A stretch of 10,989 nt of DNA from Casp-actino8 sp040381935 (GTDB lineage Bacteria > Actinomycetota > Acidimicrobiia > Acidimicrobiales > Ilumatobacteraceae), in assembly GCA_040381935.1 (NCBI GenBank), contig JBEIGJ010000068.1, forward strand, positions 1 to 10,989, read 5' to 3'. Made by a program: the position numbers and the translations under genes. Every line of letters begins with the position of its first letter. Positions within the stretch are counted from its first letter, which is position 1. Below the pieces are notes generated by a model, which worked only from the letters and a program-made list of their open reading frames with translations, ran no database searches and was not told the origin of the DNA. Below, piece after piece: positions 7,232-10,989 of the stretch.

Positions 7232-8407
7232 TCAGCTCGTCCTCAACCAGGCGATGGGCTGACGGGACGTCACCCGTTCGCCTTCAACGGCGATGAAGGC
7301 TTGAAAGATTCCCGAAAAAGCCGAATACACCTCGACCGCGCCTACGGTGCCCAAGCATTCACCAGCCACGATCGCCGTGCCCGAGGTGATGGTGGCCGCG
7401 GGGTTGAAGACTCCGGCGGCGGGGCTGACCACCAATCGCTCAACGGCAAAGAGATGCTCACCCTCGAGTTGGATAGCGCCGCGAGGAGCCGAGGCATTGA
7501 CCCATTCGATGAACTTGTCGAGTTCGTCCGGGGTGGAAATAGAAATGGTACGCGCACCCTCCAATGTGCGCTTGGCCATTCCGGTCAGGACGCCGCCGGG
7601 ACCAAGTTCGGCGAAGTCCGTCACTCCCAGTTCCGACATCGTGAGCAGACAATGCTTCCAGCGCACCGGACTCGACAACTGGGCCGAGAGCAGGCTCGTC
7701 CATTGGATTCCGGTGGCGTGGGCCAGGGCATCGACGTTGCTGATCACTGGTACTTCGGTATTGCGCGGTGAGGCGGCTGCGATGGCTTGTCGCAATCGAT
7801 CTCGTGCCGGAGTCATATATGGCGTGTGGAAGGCGCCCGACACCGGCAGGGGCATGGCCTTTTTCGCTCCGAGTTCTTTGGCGATTGAACTGGCCCGGGC
7901 AACTCCTTCGACCGAACCGGCAATCACCACTTGACCCGGGGCGTTGAAGTTAGCAACCCATACATCACTGTCGGCGCTGCGGCAGGCAATCTCGACTTGT
8001 TCGTCGTCGATTCCGAGAATGGCCGACATGGTGCCGGGGTGGGCCAAACCGGCTTCGTGCATGGCATCGGCTCGTTCTACGACGAGTCGCACACCATCGT
8101 CGAAGGCGAGGGCTCCGGTGGCCGTGAGAGCGGTGTATTCGCCCAGGCTGTGTCCAGCGCAATAGCTCGGATCCACACCAAGACGTTCCACGGCGTCAAG
8201 CACCATCAGACTCGACACGAAAGTGGTGAGTTGGGCATTACGGGTGTCTTTCAACTCCTCGGCATCGGCATCGAGGAGAAGTTTGGCCACATCGCGGTTT
8301 GAGACCTCAGAGGCTTCTTCGACCAATTCCCAGGAATCGTGGTTCACCCAGGGTCGACCCATACCAGGTCGCTGTGACCCCTGCCCCGGAAAAGTGAATG
8401 CGAGCAC
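7232..8407 (-). CDS. fabD: Malonyl-CoA:ACP transacylase (FabD) with C-terminal biotinyl/lipoyl-like domain
   Basis: FabD moves malonyl from CoA to AcpP. Residues 1 to about 300 are a standard acyltransferase: FPGQGSQ (6-12, oxyanion Q9), the nucleophile S87 in GHSLGE, R112 in VERADAM, and H194 in SGAFHTPYM. The protein runs on to 391 residues whereas FabD is usually near 310. The extra part, after a linker, reads as a hammerhead (biotinyl/lipoyl) domain at about 321-389: SPAAGVF, a VAGECLGTV turn, then VEVYSAFSG and a final EGERVTSRQPIAWL strand. It aligns well with lipoyl and BCCP domains, but the position of the modified lysine is V355 and the domain has no lysine at all, so it cannot be lipoylated or biotinylated. 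The start is GTG 8407, with no Shine-Dalgarno and a -10-like TACATT 6 nt upstream. It is the first gene of the fab operon. Confidence 0.95.
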   Translation of the reverse strand: MLAFTFPGQGSQRPGMGRPWVNHDSWELVEEASEVSNRDVAKLLLDADAEELKDTRNAQLTTFVSSLMVLDAVERLGVDPSYCAGHSLGEYTALTATGALAFDDGVRLVVERADAMHEAGLAHPGTMSAILGIDDEQVEIACRSADSDVWVANFNAPGQVVIAGSVEGVARASSIAKELGAKKAMPLPVSGAFHTPYMTPARDRLRQAIAAASPRNTEVPVISNVDALAHATGIQWTSLLSAQLSSPVRWKHCLLTMSELGVTDFAELGPGGVLTGMAKRTLEGARTISISTPDELDKFIEWVNASAPRGAIQLEGEHLFAVERLVVSPAAGVFNPAATITSGTAIVAGECLGTVGAVEVYSAFSGIFQAFIAVEGERVTSRQPIAWLRTS

Positions 8408-8413
8408 ATTCCG

Positions 8414-8419
8414 AATGTA
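8414..8419 (-). promoter_or_regulatory. Predicted -10 element of a leaderless fabD transcript
   Basis: On the minus strand TACATT (TANNNT) is followed by 6 nt (CGGAAT) and then the fabD GTG at 8407. This spacing puts transcription start at the GTG, and no Shine-Dalgarno is visible. A -35 element is not clear. This would be the main promoter for the fabD-fabH-fabG unit. Confidence 0.45.
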
Positions 8420-8473
8420 GACCCCGGAGGCAGGTCGAGATGGACTCCACGGATTTCCATCGGGATCGCCAAC

Positions 8474-8502
8474 CCGAGAGCGAGGGTCTTGCTCGGTCTC
8501 GG
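8474..8502. promoter_or_regulatory. Long imperfect palindrome between fabD and the tRNA gene
   Basis: CCGAGA (8474-8479) pairs with TCTCGG (8497-8502). After one G-G mismatch, CGAG (8481-8484) pairs with CTCG (8492-8495), leaving a 7-nt loop: ten base pairs in all. It ends 2 nt before the presumed -10 of the tRNA and thus covers its -35 region; it lies 55 nt upstream of the fabD -10. No U-tract follows on either strand, so an operator or other protein-binding dyad is more likely than a terminator. Which gene it controls, if any, is unknown. Confidence 0.5.
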
Positions 8503-8504
8503 AC

Positions 8505-8510
8505 TAGCCT
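8505..8510 (+). promoter_or_regulatory. Predicted -10 element of the tRNA gene
   Basis: TAGCCT (TANNNT) ends 8 nt before the mature 5' end of the tRNA, a usual distance for a tRNA promoter with a very short leader. No good -35 is seen at 16-18 nt; the palindrome at 8474-8502 occupies that region. Confidence 0.4.
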
Positions 8511-8518
8511 GTCGCTGC

Positions 8519-8591
8519 GCCCCGGTAGCCCAACGGCAGAGGCAGCGGCTTCAAACTCCGTACGGTGTGGGTTCGAATCCCACCCGGGGCA
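8519..8591 (+). tRNA. tRNA, apparent anticodon CAA (Leu by codon), short variable loop
   Basis: A 73-nt cloverleaf is clear. The acceptor stem is GCCCCGG with CCGGGGC (7 bp). The D stem GCCC/AGGC has a C13-A22 mismatch and a loop containing GG. The anticodon arm is GCGGC-TTCAAAC-TCCGT, the variable loop ACGGT has only 5 nt, and the T arm GTGGG-TTCGAAT-CCCAC is perfect. The discriminator is A73 and CCA is not encoded (A is followed by CA). With U33 at 8551, the anticodon at 8552-8554 is CAA, which reads UUG (Leu). Canonical bacterial tRNA-Leu has a long variable arm, and here the closing pair C31-U39 is mismatched, so the amino-acid identity is not certain. That this is a tRNA-type gene is secure. 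Confidence 0.88.
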
Positions 8592-8639
8592 CACTTACTT
8601 TTGCGTTACCGACGGACGTTTTGACCTGGCTATTGGCCC

Positions 8640-8670
8640 TTGACGTTCGGGTCCAGGGGATCAATAGGCT
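8640..8670 (+). promoter_or_regulatory. Predicted promoter of the coiled-coil gene (leaderless)
   Basis: TTGACG at 8640-8645 and TAGGCT (TANNNT) at 8665-8670 are separated by 19 nt. The -10 ends 6 nt before the GTG at 8677, so the transcript would begin at the start codon. The spacer is slightly long, but the -35 is a good match to TTGACA. Confidence 0.5.
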
Positions 8671-8676
8671 GACTGC

Positions 8677-8961
8677 GTGGGTCAGCGGATGATTGAGCGG
8701 CGTCTGAAAGAGACCGGAGCTCGTCTGCGTTCGTTGCGGGTGGAATTAGCGGTGGTCGAAGAGCAACTTCAGGCCTTGAGTGAAGACACTGAGGAAAAGG
8801 GTCTGCGGGCCATGGTTTCGGAGACTCCGGGTGCCGACGTTGAGTACCGCGAGGCCCGTTTGCACAGCGAAGCCATGAGCCGGCATCGTCAGAGCGTGAT
8901 TGATTCCATCAAAGAACTCGAGGCTCGACAGGATGCGCTCTTGGACCAGATGCAGCGCTGA
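8677..8961 (+). CDS. Short coiled-coil protein of unknown function
   Basis: This 94-residue protein has no domain I can name. It is almost wholly helical and charged: residues 5-40 (IERRLKETGARLRSLRVELA and onward through VVEEQLQALSEDTEEKG) and 60-93 (SEAMSRHRQSVIDSIKELEA and onward) look like two coiled-coil helices joined by a loop with SETPGADVEYRE (48-59). There is no signal peptide or membrane segment, so it is probably a cytoplasmic dimer or an adaptor. GTG 8677 is chosen because a -10-like TAGGCT sits 6 nt upstream; an in-frame ATG at 8689 is the alternative. It lies between a tRNA and the ANTAR regulator gene in the same orientation, but a terminator-like hairpin separates it from the latter. 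I believe it is a real gene on composition and length, with function unknown. Confidence 0.8.
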   Translation: MGQRMIERRLKETGARLRSLRVELAVVEEQLQALSEDTEEKGLRAMVSETPGADVEYREARLHSEAMSRHRQSVIDSIKELEARQDALLDQMQR

Positions 8962-8962
8962 T

Positions 8963-8997
8963 CGGTGATCGTCGTCGAGCACCGCACCGTTTTCCTT
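8963..8997 (+). terminator. Hairpin with U-rich tail after the coiled-coil gene
   Basis: CGGTG (8963-8967) pairs with CACCG (8980-8984); inside, after an A-G mismatch, TCG (8969-8971) pairs with CGA (8976-8978) around a TCGT tetraloop. TTTTCCTT follows at 8990-8997, 5 nt beyond the stem. It begins 1 nt after the stop codon at 8961. A second CACCG at 8985-8989 could pair instead and would bring the T-run directly next to the stem. This is the most terminator-like element in the window, though the T-run is interrupted. Confidence 0.5.
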
Positions 8998-9043
8998 CCG
9001 ACCTCATTGCAAAATCCGTGAAAGACAACGGTGAAAGAGATGG

Positions 9044-9637
9044 TTGAATGGGCCCGTGAGTATCCGTGTGGTCATCGCTGAAGATGAGGCGATCATTCGA
9101 CTTGATCTGAAAGAGACTCTTGAAGAAGAGGGCTATCAGGTCATCGGTGAATCTGGACGCGGCGATCAGGCATTGGAACTGATTCGGGATCTCCGACCGG
9201 ATCTGGCCATTCTCGACGTGAAGATGCCCGGTATGGATGGTCTGGAAGTGGCCCGGCATATCGATGCGGAAAAAATCTGTGGAGTTCTGATTCTGACGGC
9301 TTTTAGCCAGCGAGAAATGGTGGAACTGGCGCGAGATGCGGGAGCCTTGGCCTACTTGGTCAAACCGTTTCAGAAGAACGACCTGATCCCGGCTATTGAA
9401 GTTGCGATCGGCCGCTTTCGCGAGTTGCAGGCTTTGAGCGGTCATGTCGAAGCTCTGGGTGAGCAAATCGAAGCCCGCAAGATCATCGATCGGGCCAAAG
9501 GTCAATTGATGGACCAGTTTGGCATGAAAGAACAAGAAGCATTCGGCTTCATTCAGCGGGCGGCGATGAAAGATCGAGTCAAGATGCGCGATGTTGCCGA
9601 GCGCATTCTCTCCGGCGATCTCAAACCGACGGTATGA
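9044..9637 (+). CDS. pdtaR: ANTAR-domain response regulator, PdtaR-like
   Basis: This is a two-component response regulator whose output domain binds RNA and acts by transcription antitermination. Residues 7-122 are a receiver domain with the acidic pocket E13/D14, phospho-acceptor D58 in LAILDVKMP, T85 in LTAFSQ and K107 in VKPF (numbering from TTG 9044). Residues 128-190 are an ANTAR domain (ARKIIDRAKG, then FIQRAAMKDRVKMRDVAERIL). Domain order, length (197 residues) and motifs such as AFSQRE and LVKPF-x4-LIPAIE closely follow mycobacterial Rv1626 (PdtaR), which in mycobacteria is phosphorylated by PdtaS. No sensor kinase is in the window. The start is ambiguous: TTG 9044 has an AAAGAGA stretch just upstream, while GTG 9056 is the alternative and removes only four residues. 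polA follows after 19 nt. Confidence 0.93.
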   Translation: MNGPVSIRVVIAEDEAIIRLDLKETLEEEGYQVIGESGRGDQALELIRDLRPDLAILDVKMPGMDGLEVARHIDAEKICGVLILTAFSQREMVELARDAGALAYLVKPFQKNDLIPAIEVAIGRFRELQALSGHVEALGEQIEARKIIDRAKGQLMDQFGMKEQEAFGFIQRAAMKDRVKMRDVAERILSGDLKPTV

Positions 9638-9656
9638 GCGCCCGCAGGTCAGAGTG

Positions 9657-10989
9657 ATGGCGGAGAGAACTCACGGTGCCGATGAGCGCACGATGCTCAT
9701 TTTGGATGGCCATTCGCTGACGTATCGAGCGTTTTTCAGTCTGCCCACGGACATGGTGACGGTGAGCGGCCAGGTCACCAACGCGGTATACGGATTTTTG
9801 TCGATGTTGATGACCATTTTGAAAGAACGCCGTCCTGCAGGAATCATCGTGGCCTTCGACCGCTCCGAGCCGACGTTTCGCCATGAAGCTGAACCCCTGT
9901 ACAAAGCACAACGTGAAGCGTCGCCCGACATTTTGCGCCAACAGGTCGGGATCGTACGTGAGGTTCTTGCCGCCATGGGTATCGCCACCGCTGACCTGGC
10001 GGGCTTCGAAGCCGATGACGTCATTGCCACCTTGGCTGATGCTGCTGTCGATGCGGGATACAAGGTCATCGTGGTCACCGGTGATCGTGACAGTTATCAG
10101 TTAGTGCGCGATCCCGATATTCGGGTGCTCTACAACCGCCGTGGCGTGACTGATTACGCCCTCTACGACGAACAAGGAATCATCGAGCGCACCGGAGTGA
10201 CTCCAAGCCAATATCCGGCCTACGCCGCATTGCGTGGGGATCCGAGCGACAATCTGCCGGGTGTCCCCGGTGTGGGTGAGAAGACGGCGGCGAAGTTGAT
10301 CACCACGTACGGGGGTATCGATGGGATTTACGCCAACGTGGAGGCCCAAACTCCCAAACTGCAAAGTGCACTCCGTGAGAACGAGGATCGTGTTCGGCGC
10401 AATGAAGAGCTGATGACTCTGCGCCACGATGCTCCGGTGGAGATCGACATGTCGAATGTCGCAATTCGTCCGCACATAGCCGAAGTGCGACGACTTTTCG
10501 ATTTTCTCGAGTTCAAGACAATGTCGGCGCGATTCAACGAAGTGCTCAAACTCATGGGAGTCGACGTCGGATCTGCCGATGAGTCCTCGACTGGATCGAC
10601 CGGTGAGTTCTTGGTGGCTGAGGTGGAGACGGTGACCACTCCCGATGAGGTGGTGCAGATTCTTCATGATGTACCGGTTCTGTGTCTGGCCGGGTATTGG
10701 TCGGGGGAGCCAGGACGTTCGGCTTTGTATGGCGTGGCGGCAGTGGTATCCCAAGAGAGTGCGCACACGATTTGGATCCCACGAGACGTATTCGAGGCGG
10801 ATCGCCTGAGTAGTCGAAAACTTGGTTCGTTCTTCGAGCAACGGCCACTGTGGGGGCACGACGTGAAGGCCCTGATGCGCTCACTGCTGGTATGGGATAT
10901 CGATCCCCAAGGCCTGCAATTTGATACCGCCATCGCCGCATATCTGATCGATCCCGGTCAGAACCACTATGCGTTGGCCGATCTGGTGA
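9657..10989 (+). CDS. polA: DNA polymerase I, N-terminal part (runs off the window)
   Basis: The first 444 residues of PolA are present, with no stop before the window edge. Residues 12 to about 300 are the 5'-nuclease (flap endonuclease) domain with its acidic metal ligands intact: D17 in LILDGHS, D68 in AFDRSE, E118/D120/D121 in GFEADDVIA, D143/D145 in TGDRDSYQ, and D195/D198 in GDPSDN, followed by the helix-hairpin-helix GVPGVGEKTAAKL. From about residue 320 a 3'-5' exonuclease-like domain begins, but the DxE motif of proofreading enzymes is replaced by A345-G-Y347 and the later NLKYD-type motif by HDVKA, so proofreading is predicted absent, as in other actinobacterial Pol I. The polymerase domain lies beyond the window. 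ATG 9657 is preceded by CAGGTCAGAG. It functions in Okazaki-fragment maturation and repair. Confidence 0.97.
   Translation, partial: MAERTHGADERTMLILDGHSLTYRAFFSLPTDMVTVSGQVTNAVYGFLSMLMTILKERRPAGIIVAFDRSEPTFRHEAEPLYKAQREASPDILRQQVGIVREVLAAMGIATADLAGFEADDVIATLADAAVDAGYKVIVVTGDRDSYQLVRDPDIRVLYNRRGVTDYALYDEQGIIERTGVTPSQYPAYAALRGDPSDNLPGVPGVGEKTAAKLITTYGGIDGIYANVEAQTPKLQSALRENEDRVRRNEELMTLRHDAPVEIDMSNVAIRPHIAEVRRLFDFLEFKTMSARFNEVLKLMGVDVGSADESSTGSTGEFLVAEVETVTTPDEVVQILHDVPVLCLAGYWSGEPGRSALYGVAAVVSQESAHTIWIPRDVFEADRLSSRKLGSFFEQRPLWGHDVKALMRSLLVWDIDPQGLQFDTAIAAYLIDPGQNHYALADLV

Noticed and set aside
7232..7450. Possible frameshift joining fabD to an unrelated downstream ORF
   Set aside because: The frame is continuous, the tail has protein-like composition and hammerhead-like pattern, and the stop is placed tightly against the fabH start, as expected of a genuine C-terminus.
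6893..7771. 292-codon open frame on the plus strand opposite fabH and fabD
   Set aside because: It spans the fabH-fabD boundary and mirrors both genes; the translation is Arg/Gly/Ser-rich without motifs.
8545..8561. Reading the anticodon as UCA (selenocysteine or suppressor)
   Set aside because: Shifting the loop by one base gives two mismatches in the anticodon stem instead of one, and selenocysteine tRNAs are much longer with a long extra arm.
8307..8594. 95-codon open frame on the minus strand covering the tRNA
   Set aside because: Its N-terminal part is a translation of the antisense of the tRNA, a well-known source of false proteins, and its 3' part overlaps the fabD start.
8501..8700. 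tRNA as an integration site for a mobile element
   Set aside because: No integrase, no second copy of the tRNA 3' end and no element-like genes are seen in the window.
10101..10859. 252-codon open frame on the minus strand
   Set aside because: It lies wholly inside polA, whose 5'-nuclease motifs are intact on the plus strand.

Overview
The window looks like ordinary chromosomal housekeeping DNA from an actinobacterium. It is moderately GC-rich by eye, uses ATG, GTG and probably TTG starts, and shows -10 elements of the TANNNT kind sitting directly upstream of start codons. The order pdtaR-like ANTAR regulator followed by polA is the same neighbourhood as in mycobacteria, where Rv1626 lies close to polA. 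A complete dissociated type II fatty-acid set that includes FabZ suggests a deep branch such as Acidimicrobiia rather than a mycolate-making genus. That placement is inference; no rRNA or other decisive marker is present.

Layout. Positions 11-1952 hold trpB and trpA (tryptophan synthase beta and alpha), tightly spaced, probably the tail of a longer trp operon entering from the left. Positions 2094-3106 hold a fasciclin-domain lipoprotein and a small Cys/His-rich protein that resembles a miniature HIT protein. Positions 3141-4018 hold bcp (thiol peroxidase) and fabZ, overlapping by 4 nt. A short hairpin separates them from a convergent minus-strand operon, read from right to left as fabD-fabH-fabG-acpP-fabF (8407 to 4047), with overlaps or 1-nt gaps except for a 93-nt gap before acpP. 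To the right of fabD lie a dyad-symmetric element, a tRNA gene, a short coiled-coil protein gene, a terminator-like hairpin, the ANTAR response regulator and the first 1333 nt of polA.

How the genes work together. FabD loads malonate on AcpP, FabH starts the chain, FabF extends it, FabG reduces the keto group and FabZ dehydrates. Only the enoyl reductase is missing from the window. The TrpA/TrpB pair makes tryptophan from indole-glycerol phosphate and serine. PdtaR-like and PolA are transcribed in the same direction with a 19-nt gap.

The most unusual content is (i) a roughly 90-residue C-terminal extension of FabD that reads as a biotinyl/lipoyl-type hammerhead domain without any lysine, (ii) a 73-nt tRNA with apparent anticodon CAA but a short variable loop, unlike canonical bacterial tRNA-Leu, (iii) a long imperfect palindrome over the presumed -35 region of that tRNA, and (iv) three genes with TANNNT exactly 6 nt before the start codon, which predicts leaderless mRNAs. 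I see no mobile element, CRISPR array, phage gene or defence system.
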